Notes under the pieces: model-generated | The model's database searches: none | Seen by the model: only the letters and a program-made list of their open reading frames with translations | What the model was told of the DNA's origin: nothing | Position numbers and translations under genes: made by a program | Shown: positions 53,315-64,000 of the stretch, piece after piece | Numbering within the stretch: the stretch's first letter is position 1 | Layout: each line of letters opens with the position of its first letter | From: Streptomyces hyaluromycini | GTDB lineage: Bacteria; Actinomycetota; Actinomycetes; Streptomycetales; Streptomycetaceae | DNA: 64,000 nt | Assembly: GCF_002217755.1 (NCBI RefSeq) | Contig: NZ_BCFL01000016.1 | Span: 248,001-312,000 of the forward strand | Reading direction: 5' to 3'

Positions 53315-53890
53315 TTAATGACCGTTCTCTACGGCACGCGCGCGTGCTTCGCGCCATTCCGGGGCGAGGATCGACCACACTTCCAGGTCGTGCCGTAGGC
53401 CACCATAGGGGTGCGCCTGCCGCCGTACGCCATCGCGGGTCATCCCCAGCCGCCGGGCCACGTTCAGGCTGGGCTCGTTGCCCGAGGCGGCGACCCACTC
53501 GATCCGGTGGATGCCGCGCTGCTCGACCGCGAAGTCGAGCAGTACCCGCATCGCGCGCGTGACGAGTCCGCGCCCGGTTCCGGCCGGCTCCAGCCAGCAG
53601 CCGACCTCGGTGTTCCCGTGTTCGGCGTCGAAGTTCAGGAAGAGCACCCCGCCGACGAGCGTGCCCCCCAGCCACAGGCCGTGCAGGGAGCCGGTGTCGG
53701 CGGCGCGCATGTCGGCGTAGCGCTGGAGCATGGCCCGTGCGGCGGGCACGTCCGTCGCCTTGGAGCCGAAGGGGATGAACTGTCCGATGAACTCCCGCCC
53801 GCGGTCCAGGTGGGCCAGGAACTCCTCGGCGTGCCAGGGCTCCAGTGGGCGCAGTTCGGCGCCGTCGTCACCCAGGGATATCGCGTACAT
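53315..53890 (-). CDS. GNAT acetyltransferase of the RimJ/RimL type
   Basis: 191 aa from ATG 53890. RimJ/RimL features: LRPLEPWHAEEFLAHL at the N-terminus, the acetyl-CoA region EVGCWLEPAGTGRGLVTRAM, and the C-terminal HRIEWVAASGNEPSLNVARRLG. It may acetylate ribosomal or other N-termini or small amines; the substrate is unknown. It is followed on the minus strand by the acidic membrane gene, with a 35-bp gap. Confidence 0.82.
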   Translation of the reverse strand: MYAISLGDDGAELRPLEPWHAEEFLAHLDRGREFIGQFIPFGSKATDVPAARAMLQRYADMRAADTGSLHGLWLGGTLVGGVLFLNFDAEHGNTEVGCWLEPAGTGRGLVTRAMRVLLDFAVEQRGIHRIEWVAASGNEPSLNVARRLGMTRDGVRRQAHPYGGLRHDLEVWSILAPEWREARARAVENGH

Positions 53891-53989
53891 CGTGCTTCTC
53901 CAGTTCCACCGTGCCCTCGACCAGCACGTCGAGCCTGTCATGCGCGGCGCGGCACTCGGGCGGCCCGACGCCGGTCCGGGGCGGGTGCG

Positions 53990-54316
53990 TCAGTCGAACT
54001 GGTCTCCGAGTGCCATCACCATGGTGCCCAGGATCATCAGCCAGAGGGCCCAGCGGGTACGGCCGCGGGATCCGAGCGCCCCCGCGAACACGCACACGGC
54101 GGCTCCGGAGCCGTAGGCGGCCGGCACCAGGGCGCGCACGCCCCCGCCCACTCTCATCGACGCGGCGGTGAGCCCCATGAGTGCCAGCAGCACCCCGGTC
54201 ACGGTGGCGGTCCAGCGGGCCCGACGGGCGTCCTCGAAGAGGTCTTCGCCCTCGTCGTCCGCGGCCTCCACCTCGGTTATCTCGGGTTCGTCGTCGGATT
54301 CGGCGTCTGCGGTCAT
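53990..54316 (-). CDS. Small membrane protein with acidic N-terminus
   Basis: 108 aa from ATG 54316. Head of about 35 residues rich in Glu/Asp (ITEVEAADDEGEDLF). Three hydrophobic segments: about 40-58 (TVTGVLLALMGLTAA), 65-82 and 88-103 (WALWLMILGTMVMALG). No domain is recognised. It lies between the GNAT gene and the divergent methyltransferase. Confidence 0.6.
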   Translation of the reverse strand: MTADAESDDEPEITEVEAADDEGEDLFEDARRARWTATVTGVLLALMGLTAASMRVGGGVRALVPAAYGSGAAVCVFAGALGSRGRTRWALWLMILGTMVMALGDQFD

Positions 54317-54502
54317 GGCGGGCGAGCGTAGTACCCGCAGCTGAGGAAATCGGGTGCGGACCATGTCGACAACTGCTAGCTTCCGCTGGTCAGCCCTGAT
54401 CGGCCCCTCGCCGACGACCGAAGCGGGTGCATTGTTTGACGGTCCGAATGAGCTCCTATGCATCGCCCTTCACTACGAAGATCACAAGGAGCCCGTTCAG
54501 CG

Positions 54503-55312
54503 ATGTCCGACGCCGTCTCTCCCGCACCGTCGAAGGACGCCACTCTCACTGACCGTCTGACCCTGCCCAGATACCCGCTCAGCAGTACCTACGACGCCCG
54601 CTGGGCCGTCGAGAACCAGATGGGCCCGCACGCCCTGTGGCTGCTGGAATGGCTGGCCCCCGCCCTCGGCCTGGACGCCCTTCACCCCTGTGCGCGCGTG
54701 CTCGACCTGGGCTGCGGCCGGGCGATGACCTCGATCTTCCTGGCCAGGGAGTTCCACGCGCAGGTCACCGCCGCGGACCTGTGGATCAGGCCCGACGACA
54801 ACGCCGGGCGCATCGCCGAGGCGGGGTTCGCCGACCGTGTGCAGCCGGTGCACGCCGAAGCGCACGACCTGCCCTTCGCCGAGGGCAGCTTCGACGCGAT
54901 CGTCTCGGTCGACGCGTACCAGTACTTCGGCACCGCCGACCTCTATCTGCCCACGCTCACCCGGCTGCTGAAGCCCGGCGGCCGGATCGGGATCGTCGTT
55001 CCCGCGGTCCGCGAGGAACTGGACGGCGCCGAGCCTCCGGAGCACCTCAAGGCACACTGGGACCCCGGTTTCTGGGCGTTCCACTCCGCCGGCTGGTGGC
55101 ACCGGCACTGGACCCGCAGCGGGGCCGTGCAGGTCGAGGCCGCCGACTGGCTGGAGGACGGCTGGCGCGACTGGCTGCTGTGGAGCGAGGTGTGCGCCGC
55201 GGAGAGCCCGTACCCGGAGATGGCCCGGATGGCCCGGGAGTCGGTCGAGCTGCTGAGGGCGGACCGGGGGCAACTGCTCGGCTTCGCCCGGATCGTGGGC
55301 CGCCGCCGCTGA
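54503..55312 (+). CDS. Class I SAM-dependent methyltransferase
   Basis: 269 aa from ATG 54503 (AAGGAG 11 nt upstream). Rossmann motifs: VLDLGCGRAMTSIFLAREF (motif I), VTAADLW (II), FDAIVSVDAYQYFG (IV) and LLKPGGRIGIVVP (post-motif). A Trp-rich region (WAFHSAGWWHRHWTRS) follows and probably forms the substrate lid. It resembles methyltransferases acting on small molecules. The substrate and pathway are unknown. Confidence 0.82.
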   Translation: MSDAVSPAPSKDATLTDRLTLPRYPLSSTYDARWAVENQMGPHALWLLEWLAPALGLDALHPCARVLDLGCGRAMTSIFLAREFHAQVTAADLWIRPDDNAGRIAEAGFADRVQPVHAEAHDLPFAEGSFDAIVSVDAYQYFGTADLYLPTLTRLLKPGGRIGIVVPAVREELDGAEPPEHLKAHWDPGFWAFHSAGWWHRHWTRSGAVQVEAADWLEDGWRDWLLWSEVCAAESPYPEMARMARESVELLRADRGQLLGFARIVGRRR

Positions 55313-55317
55313 CGCGG

Positions 55318-55350
55318 TACGGCCCCGGAAGCGCTGCCTCCGGGGCCGTA
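55318..55350. terminator. Bidirectional terminator between methyltransferase and gatB
   Basis: TACGGCCCCGGA and TCCGGGGCCGTA form a perfect 12-bp stem with a 9-nt loop, 5 nt after the methyltransferase stop and 25 nt from the gatB stop. Confidence 0.8.
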
Positions 55351-55375
55351 TGCCGTATCACCTGCGTGCCGCTGC

Positions 55376-56890
55376 TCAGCCCTCGCTGACGCCCAGCTTC
55401 TCCAGGATCAGTTCCTTGACGCGGGCCGCGTCGGCCTGGCCGCGGGTCGCCTTCATGACCGCACCGACCAGGGCACCGGCCGCGGCCACCTTGCCGCCGC
55501 GGATCTTGTCGGCGACGCCCGGGTTGCCGGCGATGGCCTCCTCGACGGCGGCGGTCAGCGCGCCCTCGTCGGAGACGACCTTCAGACCGCGCTTCTCGAC
55601 GACCTCGTCCGGGGTGCCCTCGCCCGCGAGGACGCCCTCGATGACCTGGCGGGCCAGCTTGTCGTTCAGGTCACCCTTCGAGACCAGCTCGGTGACCCGG
55701 GCGACCTGCGCCGGGGTGATCGCCAGCTCGTCGAGCGAGGTGCCCGACTCGTTGGCGCTGCGCGCCAGTTCGCCCATCCACCACTTGCGGGCGGAGGCCG
55801 CGTCGGCCCCGGCGTCGATGGTGGCGACGATCGGGTCCAGCGCGGCGGCGTTGATGATCGCCTGCATCTCCACCGCGGAGATGCCCCACTCGGCGAGCAG
55901 CCGGTTGCGGCGGGCCAGCGGCAGCTCCGGCAGCGCGGCGCGGATCTCCTCGACCCACTCACGGGACGGGGCGACCGGGACCAGGTCGGGCTCCGGGAAG
56001 TACCGGTAGTCCTCGGCCTCCTCCTTCACGCGGCCCGAGGTCGTCGACCCGGTGTCCTCGTGGAAGTGCCGGGTCTCCTGGATGATCGTCCCGCCGCCGT
56101 TGAGCACGGCCGCGTGCCGCATGATCTCGAAGCGGGCCGCGCGCTCGACGGACCGCAGCGAGTTCACGTTCTTCGTCTCGGAACGCGTGCCGAACTTCTC
56201 GGTGCCGTTGGGACGCAGCGACAGGTTCACGTCGCAGCGCATCTGGCCCATCTCCATGCGGGCCTCGGAGACGCCGAGCGCCCGGATGACCTCGCGCAGC
56301 TCACGGACGTACGCCCGCGCGACCTCGGGAGCACGCTCGCCCGCGCCCTCGATCGGCTTGGTGACGATCTCGATGAGCGGGATGCCCGCGCGGTTGTAGT
56401 CGAGCAGGGAGTGGGACGCGCCGTGGATACGGCCCGTGGCGCCGCCGACGTGCGTCGACTTGCCGGTGTCCTCCTCCATGTGGGCGCGCTCGATCTCCAC
56501 ACGGAAGGACGTGCCGTCCTCCAGCTGCACGTCGAGGTAGCCGTTGAAGGCGATCGGCTCGTCGTACTGGGAGGTCTGGAAGTTCTTCGGCATGTCCGGA
56601 TAGAAGTAGTTCTTCCGGGCGAAGCGGCACCACTCGGCGATCTCGCAGTTCAGCGCGAGGCCGATCTTGATCGCGGACTCGACTCCGGTCGCGTTGACGA
56701 CCGGGAGCGCGCCGGGCAGGCCGAGGCAGGTCGGGCAGGTCTGCGAGTTGGGCTCGGCGCCCAGCTCGGTCGAACAGCCGCAGAACATCTTGGTCCTGGT
56801 GCCGAGTTCGACATGGACCTCAAGGCCCATCACGGGGTCGTAGGACGCCAGCGCGTCCTCGTACGACACCAGGTCGATCGTGGTGGTCAC
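55376..56890 (-). CDS. gatB: Asp/Glu-tRNA amidotransferase subunit B
   Basis: 504 aa from GTG 56890. It binds mischarged Glu-tRNA(Gln) or Asp-tRNA(Asn), phosphorylates the side chain and uses ammonia delivered by GatA. Marks: [17 protein letters not shown], the zinc-binding Cys (CGCS and [15 protein letters not shown]), [20 protein letters not shown], and [14 protein letters not shown]. The C-terminal YqeY-like helical domain (about 360-504) is complete. Last gene of the gat operon; it starts 15 nt after the small membrane gene. Confidence 0.94.
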   Translation of the reverse strand: MTTTIDLVSYEDALASYDPVMGLEVHVELGTRTKMFCGCSTELGAEPNSQTCPTCLGLPGALPVVNATGVESAIKIGLALNCEIAEWCRFARKNYFYPDMPKNFQTSQYDEPIAFNGYLDVQLEDGTSFRVEIERAHMEEDTGKSTHVGGATGRIHGASHSLLDYNRAGIPLIEIVTKPIEGAGERAPEVARAYVRELREVIRALGVSEARMEMGQMRCDVNLSLRPNGTEKFGTRSETKNVNSLRSVERAARFEIMRHAAVLNGGGTIIQETRHFHEDTGSTTSGRVKEEAEDYRYFPEPDLVPVAPSREWVEEIRAALPELPLARRNRLLAEWGISAVEMQAIINAAALDPIVATIDAGADAASARKWWMGELARSANESGTSLDELAITPAQVARVTELVSKGDLNDKLARQVIEGVLAGEGTPDEVVEKRGLKVVSDEGALTAAVEEAIAGNPGVADKIRGGKVAAAGALVGAVMKATRGQADAARVKELILEKLGVSEG

Positions 56891-56905
56891 GGTGAAACTT
56901 CCCTC

Positions 56906-57144
56906 TCAGCCCAGCAGGACGTCGTCGTCGCCCAGCCGCTTCAGCTCGCGGTACAGCAGGGCGAAACCGGTGACGATCGCGACGGCGGACACGGTGGCGT
57001 CGATGAGCCGGAGCGTGTCGTGCTCGGCGCGGGCCTTCTTGATCTGCTTGGCGACACCGACCGCGCCGAACGCGGTGGTGGCCATGGACAGGTACGTACC
57101 GGACTTCGACTTCTTGAAGCCCTTGGCCTTCGACAGTGCGTTGC

Positions 57145-57148
<4 letters not shown>
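56906..57148 (-). CDS. Small membrane protein inside the gat operon
   Basis: 80 aa from GTG 57148, which overlaps the gatA stop (GTGA). GGAGGAGG lies upstream, so it is strongly translated and coupled to gatA. The N-terminus is basic ([13 protein letters not shown]), with hydrophobic segments at about 18-30 and 52-67 ([16 protein letters not shown]). No family name is known to me. Its place between gatA and gatB, kept in an essential operon, suggests a conserved actinobacterial gene, but its role is open. Confidence 0.7.
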
Positions 57149-58638
<1,490 letters not shown>

Positions 58639-58644
58639 GGCTGT

Positions 58645-58941
58645 CTAGTCCTCCCCCAGGATCTGCGGCACCTTGAAACGCTGCTGCTCCTGGGCCGGGG
58701 CGCCGGAGAGCGCCTGCGCGGGGGTGAGCGAGGGACGGACCTCGTCCGCGCGCATGACGTTCGTCAGCGGCAGCGGGTGCGAGGTCGGCGGTACGTCTTG
58801 GTCGGCGACCTCGCTGACGCGGGCGACCGCGCCGATGATGTCGTCCAGCTGGCCTGCGAAGTGTTCGAGTTCTTCGGGCTTCAGCTCCAGACGCGCCAGC
58901 CGGGCGAGGTGGGCGACCTCCTCGCGCGTGATGCCAGGCAT
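58645..58941 (-). CDS. gatC: Asp/Glu-tRNA amidotransferase subunit C
   Basis: 98 aa, the normal length for GatC, from ATG 58941 with GAGGA 7 nt upstream. Helical N-terminus [17 protein letters not shown], then [18 protein letters not shown] and the C-terminal strand region [15 protein letters not shown]. It stabilises GatA and bridges to GatB. First gene of the operon; TAGGAT on the minus strand (58987-58982) is a possible -10 box. Confidence 0.92.
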   Translation of the reverse strand: MPGITREEVAHLARLARLELKPEELEHFAGQLDDIIGAVARVSEVADQDVPPTSHPLPLTNVMRADEVRPSLTPAQALSGAPAQEQQRFKVPQILGED

Positions 58942-59018
58942 GCAGCGTTCCTCTGGGGTGAGTGTGTGTGGTTTGGAGCCAATCCTATGGGGCAGTGCCG
59001 GTCAGCCGTTAAACGGTT

Positions 59019-59510
59019 TCAGTGACGGGTGTCCCAGGGCTCGCTCCGCAGGTAGTGGTTGTCGTACAGCTCCTGCACCTCCAGGAGGCTCTCCAGGGTG
59101 GCCTCGCCGAGGCGCAGCCGCTGGAGATGGCGGAAGTACTCGAAGCGCTCCACGCCGGGTGTGATGACGATGAGGATGTCGGCGGTGCTGCCGGGGACCG
59201 CGGCGAAGGCGTGCGGCTTGCCGGGCGGGACGACGACCAGGTCACCGGGTCCGGCGGTGACGACGTCGTCGCCGGAGAGCACGTCGGCGGCGCCGTCGAG
59301 CAGGTAGAACATCTCGGCGGAGTTGCGGTGCAGATGCGGTACGGCGCCGTCGGCGCCCTCCCCCAGCGTGACCCGCACGGTGGAGAGCGCGCCGCCGGTG
59401 GCGCTGCTGTCGGCGAGCAGCCGGACCCGGGTGGGGTCACCGCCGACCACCTCGGCGTCGGCCTCCCGCACGATCACGGACTCATCGAACTTCGGTACGA
59501 ACAACGACAT
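59019..59510 (-). CDS. Cupin-domain protein
   Basis: 163 aa. Single conserved cupin barrel: motif 1 around PHLHRNSAEMFYLLDG, with His-X-His and Glu as metal ligands, and motif 2 around VVPPGKPHAFAAV with His. The C-terminal helix (VERFEYFRHLQRL) is typical of small actinobacterial cupins. Function unknown; may be an oxygenase or sugar-binding protein. It is 36 nt downstream of the DUF4267 gene and may share its TetR control. Confidence 0.8.
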   Translation of the reverse strand: MSLFVPKFDESVIVREADAEVVGGDPTRVRLLADSSATGGALSTVRVTLGEGADGAVPHLHRNSAEMFYLLDGAADVLSGDDVVTAGPGDLVVVPPGKPHAFAAVPGSTADILIVITPGVERFEYFRHLQRLRLGEATLESLLEVQELYDNHYLRSEPWDTRH

Positions 59511-59546
59511 TTCAGAACCCCCTGTTGATGACGACGTGCCGACCGG

Positions 59547-59918
59547 TCAGACGAGGAACAGCAGCACCGCGCTGATCAGCACAACGATCGCGGTGGCGAA
59601 GTGGATCCCGTAGGCGACCGCCTTCGTCCCGCCGTTCCGCAGGACTATCAGCGTGTCGCAGAGCGGAACGAGTGCCACGCAGAGCATGAACCAGGCCTCG
59701 GCGTGCGCGCCGGCGAAGGCGAGCAGGGCGAGGCCCATGACGCCGAACGTGCCGTCCCTGACCCCCTTGATCGTGAGGTAGGCGGCGGCGTCGCCCTTCG
59801 GGTCGGCGGGGACGCCGTAGCCGGCCGCGGCGGGCCCGGGCTGGAACAGGAACCGCGCGCCGATGAAGGCGACGAACAGGTCGAGCACGACGGCGAGGGT
59901 GTAGGCGGTGACAGTCAT
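59547..59918 (-). CDS. DUF4267-family membrane protein
   Basis: 123 aa from ATG 59918 with about four hydrophobic segments and the conserved GARFLFQPGPAAAGYGV and KGVRDGTFGVMGLALL of DUF4267. Members have no assigned function. It faces a TetR gene with two perfect operators in the 97-bp gap, so it is probably repressed by that regulator and induced by an unknown compound. Confidence 0.82.
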   Translation of the reverse strand: MTVTAYTLAVVLDLFVAFIGARFLFQPGPAAAGYGVPADPKGDAAAYLTIKGVRDGTFGVMGLALLAFAGAHAEAWFMLCVALVPLCDTLIVLRNGGTKAVAYGIHFATAIVVLISAVLLFLV

Positions 59919-59942
59919 GACGGACACTCCGTTTCCGTTTTT

Positions 59943-60005
59943 CTAGCAGCGCTAGGACTGATAGCGAAGCTAGCAGAGCATCGACAGATTGGCTAGCACT
60001 GCTAG
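59943..60005. promoter_or_regulatory. Two perfect TetR operators
   Basis: CTAGC-AGC-GCTAG at 59943-59955 and CTAGC-ACT-GCTAG at 59993-60005, exactly 50 bp apart; GCTAGC at 59969-59974 is a further core palindrome between them. The right operator overlaps the -10 box of the tetR gene, and the left lies 25 bp before the DUF4267 ATG. Confidence 0.85.
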
Positions 60006-60008
60006 AAT
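60003..60008 (+). promoter_or_regulatory. -10 box of the TetR gene (leaderless)
   Basis: TAGAAT ends 7 nt before ATG 60016 and overlaps the right operator by three bases. Confidence 0.65.
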
Positions 60009-60015
60009 CCAGAGC

Positions 60016-60594
60016 ATGTCGATTCAAGGGCGCCGGGAGCGCGAGCGGGCAGAGCGGGAGCAGCTGATCGTCACGGCCGCGCGGGAACTCGCGGAGGCGG
60101 AGGGCTGGGACGCGGTGACGACCCGCCGCCTGGCCGCCGAGATCGAGTACAGCCAGCCGGTCCTCTACAGCCACTTCAAGGGCAAGGACGCGATCATGGC
60201 GGCAGTGGCCGTCCAGGGCTTCGCGGAGATGGCGGCGGAGCTGCGGGCGGCGCGAGCCGCGGTGGAGGGCACCCGGGAGTCACTGACGGCGGTGGCGGAG
60301 GCCTACACGTCGTTCGGCCGTCGGCGCCCCGCGCTGTACGACGCGATGTTCACGCACCGGGTGGACCTGCCGTTCGCGACCCAGGAGGCCCCAAAGGCCC
60401 TGTGGGCGGCGTTCGGTGAGCTGTTGCAGGCGGTCGAGCCGACCGTCACGGGCGACGACGACCCCGGCACCCTGACGGAGACGTTCTGGGCAGGTCTGCA
60501 CGGCCTGGTGACCCTGATGCGCAGCGGCCGCCTGCCGGAGGAGGCCCACGAGACGAGGCTGGCGCTGCTGGTCGGGCACTTCACAACTCCGTAA
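60016..60594 (+). CDS. TetR-family repressor
   Basis: 192 aa from ATG 60016. N-terminal helix-turn-helix: WDAVTTRRLAAEIEYSQPVLYSHFKGKDAI, with a clear recognition helix. The C-terminal part (TLTETFWAGLHGLVTLMRSGRLP) is the TetR_C-type ligand domain seen in regulators with WHG motifs. It should bind the two CTAGC-type sites and repress itself and the divergent DUF4267 gene. Followed by repeat B and a T-run. Confidence 0.9.
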   Translation: MSIQGRRERERAEREQLIVTAARELAEAEGWDAVTTRRLAAEIEYSQPVLYSHFKGKDAIMAAVAVQGFAEMAAELRAARAAVEGTRESLTAVAEAYTSFGRRRPALYDAMFTHRVDLPFATQEAPKALWAAFGELLQAVEPTVTGDDDPGTLTETFWAGLHGLVTLMRSGRLPEEAHETRLALLVGHFTTP

Positions 60595-60628
60595 GGGCCC
60601 ATTTTTTGGGGGCGCGAGGCTGTGTCTG

Positions 60629-60654
60629 ATATGCGGCTCCGCCGCGTGGGCGCG
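60629..60654 (-). repeat. Dispersed GC-rich repeat B, copy 2 (inverted)
   Basis: Exact reverse complement of 47338-47363, with similar flanks. It lies 34 bp after the TetR stop. A run of six T (60602-60607) precedes it. Confidence 0.7.
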
Positions 60655-60750
60655 AGCAACCACAACGCACCCGCACCCGCCGACACCACCGCACCCCCAC
60701 GGCAGACGCTCGCCTCTCCGGAAACGGTGAACGGGCGGGCGGGTGGGCGA

Positions 60751-62991
60751 CTATTCGGCGGCCGGCAACGCGGCCCGCGGCCGCTGCCACCCCCGCGACC
60801 CCCGCGCCAGCAGCCACGCCGTGGCCTCCTCCGGCGGCATTGCCGCGGCCACCAGCCACCCCTGCACCGCGTCACACCCGAGGTCCCGCAGCCGCTCCCA
60901 CGTCTCGTCGTCCTCCACCCCCTCCGCGACCACCATCAGCCCCAGCGAATGCGCGAGGTCGACCGTGCAGCGCACGATCTCCGCGTCCTCGTTGTCGACG
61001 GCCAGCCGGGCCACGAAGGACCGGTCGATCTTCAGCTCGCTCACCGGCAGCCGCCGCAGATGCACGAGCGACGAATACCCCGTGCCGAAGTCGTCGAGCG
61101 ACATCTTCACGCCGTGCCCGTGCAGCCCAGCGAGGGTGTCGGCGGCCCGCTGCGGGTCCTCCAGAAGCACATGCTCGGTTATCTCCAGCTGCAGCGCCCC
61201 GGCCGGCACCCCGTGCCGCGCCAGCCGCGCCGCCACCAGGCCCGCGAACCCCGGCGTGTGGACGTCCCGCGGCGAGACGTTGACCGCCACCGGCACCCGC
61301 AGCCCCTGCGCCCGCCACCGGGCGACCTGCCCGAGCGCGGTCTCCAGTACGTACTCCGTCAGATGGGGCATCAGCCCGGACGACTCGGCGATCGCTATGA
61401 ACTCGTCCGGCGGCACCTTCCCCCGCTCCGGGTGCACCCACCGCACGAGCGCCTCCAGTCCGGCCACCTGGCCGTCGAAGCGCACCTTCGGCTGGTAGTG
61501 CAGCTGCACCTCGTGGGCGTCCAGGGCGCGCCGCAGATCGCCCAGCAGGCCCAGCCGGTCGGGGGTGTTGGAGTCCCGCTTGGACTCGTACACCTCGACG
61601 CCGGTACGGTCCCGCTTGGCCTGGTACATCGCCACGTCCGCCCGGCGCAGCAGCCCCTCCGCGTCGAGCGCGTGGTCGGGGAAGACGGCGACACCCGCGC
61701 TGGCCTCCAGGACGAGGGTGAGTCCGTCGAGGTCGAGCGGGGACGAGAGAGCCGTCACCAGGCCGCGGGCCACCCGGGTGGCCGAGGTCGTGGAGTCGGC
61801 GACCGGGAGTAACACCGCGAACTCGTCGCCGCCGAGCCGGGCCGCCTCCGCACCGCGCGGCAGCGCGGCCCGCAGCCGGTCGGCTATCTGGAGGAGCAGC
61901 CGGTCACCGGCGAGATGACCGAGCGTGTCATTGACCGAACGGAACCGGTCGAGGTCGATCAGCATGAGGGCGGAGCGGGCGCCGATGCGTTCGGCGTCGT
62001 CCAGAGCGGTCCAGATCCGTTCGAGGAGCCACTGCCGGTTGGGCAGTCCGGTCAGCGGGTCGCGCAGCTGCTCCTCGGCGCGGGCCCGGGCTATCCACAG
62101 GGTGGAGTCGAGGGCGACCAGCGGGATGGAGAACAGCGGCAGCAGCAGCGGCTGGGCGACGGCGACCACGCAGATCAGCGGGGCGATGCCGAGCAGGGCG
62201 ACGGCGACCAGACCCTGGCGCATCAGGGCGGTGCGGGCGACGGTGGGCAGGCCGCCGCCGCGCGGTGCGTGCAGGTACCAGAGCAGGGCCCGGGTGACGG
62301 CGAGGTAGGCGGCCGCGACGAGCACGACCTCGGGGGCGGCGGCGACACTCCAGCCGGCGGGGTCCCAGGGCGACTCGACGGTCGGGACGCGTCCGAACAC
62401 GCCGAGCACCAGCGCGCCGGCCCCGATGCCGAGGATGTCCACCGCGCCGTGCAGGACACCCTGCCGCCAGCGGTGGCGCCTGGCTATGCCGACCAGGACC
62501 ACGACGGTGAGGCTGACCATGCCGGCGGGCACCCAGCCGTAGAGCAGGAGGACGGCGAGGGTGAGGGCGGCGCCGGAGCCGGTGCCGCCCCACCAGCGGG
62601 CGCGGCCGAGCAGGACGAGGTGGCCGACGATGATGCCGGTCAGCACGGCCAGCGACCAGCCGACCGTGCCGGACGGGAAGAGGGCGTGGTTGTCGGAGAA
62701 CGCGCGGTAGAAACCGGCGCCGAGGACGAACGCGGCGGCCGCGACGACCCCGGCGGGCAACGCGGGCCAGGACAGGTGCCGTTCGTGATCGGTGCCGACC
62801 AGGCCGGGCGGTGGCTCGACGGCGGCCAGCGGCAGCGGGTCGCGCGCGTCCGCCGCGCCGCTCACCGCCGGCCTGCCCGGCAGGCCGGGACGCCGATCGC
62901 TTCGCACCGTCCACCGGCTCCCCCGCCACGCGCACGCCCGACGGCGCAGCGGCAGCCGCGCGCCCGGGGCGGCGCTCTCGGTCGGTTCCAT
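60751..62991 (-). CDS. rmdB: Membrane GGDEF-EAL c-di-GMP enzyme, RmdB-like
   Basis: 746 aa from ATG 62991, with GAGGGACGGG upstream. About eight or more membrane spans (about 70-300) precede GGDEF (about 310-480) and EAL (about 485-735). The cyclase motif is intact (ARLGGDEFAVL, about 386). The EAL motif starts at Glu513 (LEALVRW), with EITEHVLLEDP, DDFGTGYSS, KIDRSFV and AEGVED all kept, so phosphodiesterase activity is expected. The position next to ligA matches my memory of rmdB (SCO5495), a phosphodiesterase that affects aerial development. The name is given on that basis. Confidence 0.85.
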   Translation of the reverse strand: MEPTESAAPGARLPLRRRACAWRGSRWTVRSDRRPGLPGRPAVSGAADARDPLPLAAVEPPPGLVGTDHERHLSWPALPAGVVAAAAFVLGAGFYRAFSDNHALFPSGTVGWSLAVLTGIIVGHLVLLGRARWWGGTGSGAALTLAVLLLYGWVPAGMVSLTVVVLVGIARRHRWRQGVLHGAVDILGIGAGALVLGVFGRVPTVESPWDPAGWSVAAAPEVVLVAAAYLAVTRALLWYLHAPRGGGLPTVARTALMRQGLVAVALLGIAPLICVVAVAQPLLLPLFSIPLVALDSTLWIARARAEEQLRDPLTGLPNRQWLLERIWTALDDAERIGARSALMLIDLDRFRSVNDTLGHLAGDRLLLQIADRLRAALPRGAEAARLGGDEFAVLLPVADSTTSATRVARGLVTALSSPLDLDGLTLVLEASAGVAVFPDHALDAEGLLRRADVAMYQAKRDRTGVEVYESKRDSNTPDRLGLLGDLRRALDAHEVQLHYQPKVRFDGQVAGLEALVRWVHPERGKVPPDEFIAIAESSGLMPHLTEYVLETALGQVARWRAQGLRVPVAVNVSPRDVHTPGFAGLVAARLARHGVPAGALQLEITEHVLLEDPQRAADTLAGLHGHGVKMSLDDFGTGYSSLVHLRRLPVSELKIDRSFVARLAVDNEDAEIVRCTVDLAHSLGLMVVAEGVEDDETWERLRDLGCDAVQGWLVAAAMPPEEATAWLLARGSRGWQRPRAALPAAE

Positions 62992-63204
62992 TCCCGTCCC
63001 TCTCACAGCCGGCGGTGCCCACGCCATGCGGTCCGTGCCCAGCCGGAGCACGGGGATGCCCCGACCGCAGCTGGGCACGGCAGGTGCACATCTCAACAGT
63101 AGGCCGCAGAAGGCTTCCACGGGCAGCGGTCGTCTACGGTTGCCCGATTGCGCCCCGGCCACCCGTATGCATCTGATATGCGCCGAACGGGTGGCCTTCA
63201 ACCG

Positions 63205-64000
<796 letters not shown>

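Overview
The window looks like the chromosome of a Streptomyces species. It is very GC-rich, with strong third-position G/C in the coding frames. Many starts are GTG, and several transcripts look leaderless, with a TAGRNT-type -10 box 6-8 nt before the start codon. The gene order ligA - rmdB-like - gatC/gatA/gatB - ilvB/ilvN/ilvC - serA - leuB - ilvE - urease - cimA matches my memory of the core chromosome around SCO5494-SCO5530 of S. coelicolor, here in reverse (recalled, not searched). I see no rRNA, tRNA, CRISPR array, prophage or biosynthetic gene cluster.

Layout. 1-9.6 kb: the 3' end of a secreted-protein gene, a transposase remnant, a MarR regulator divergent from a FUSC transporter, a TPM-like membrane protein, and two divergent secreted glycosidases (GH3 and GH30) followed by a lipoprotein. 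9.6-17.5 kb: citramalate synthase behind a transcription attenuator, then a cluster of TetR regulator, agmatine-deiminase-like enzyme, UreC and a UreA-UreB fusion, with no urease accessory genes nearby. The divergent permease of this cluster is broken by two inverted copies of a 45-bp palindromic element. 17.5-28.8 kb: an esterase lipoprotein, a two-component system, a KamA-type radical SAM enzyme paired with a membrane protein, ilvE, leuB, a purple acid phosphatase and an AAC(2')-I-like acetyltransferase. 28.9-35.9 kb: the proline catabolic pair pruA/putA with its divergent PucR-type regulator, and a TetR/MFS efflux pair with clear operators. 36-41.6 kb: serA and ilvBNC with a leader peptide and terminator. 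41.6-55.3 kb: a GGDEF protein with a degenerate EAL domain, a 2-hydroxyacid dehydrogenase, a MITE-like element, an aldo/keto reductase, a sugar dehydrogenase lipoprotein, a large LuxR regulator and several small proteins. 55.4-64 kb: the gatCAB operon with an extra small membrane gene inside it, a cupin, a TetR/DUF4267 pair with perfect operators, an rmdB-like GGDEF-EAL gene and the 3' end of ligA.

How it works together. Citramalate synthase, IlvB/N/C, LeuB and IlvE supply branched-chain amino acids, and two of these loci carry translation-sensing attenuators. PutA and PruA degrade proline to glutamate under a PucR regulator. GatCAB makes Gln-tRNA(Gln) and Asn-tRNA(Asn). Two c-di-GMP proteins lie within 20 kb; one looks bifunctional, the other has lost its EAL signature.

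The most unusual items are the permease split by twin palindromic elements, the accessory-less urease with an altered active-site flap, the KamA/membrane-protein operon, a MITE-like element carrying nested copies of the same palindrome, and the unexplained small membrane protein coupled to gatA.
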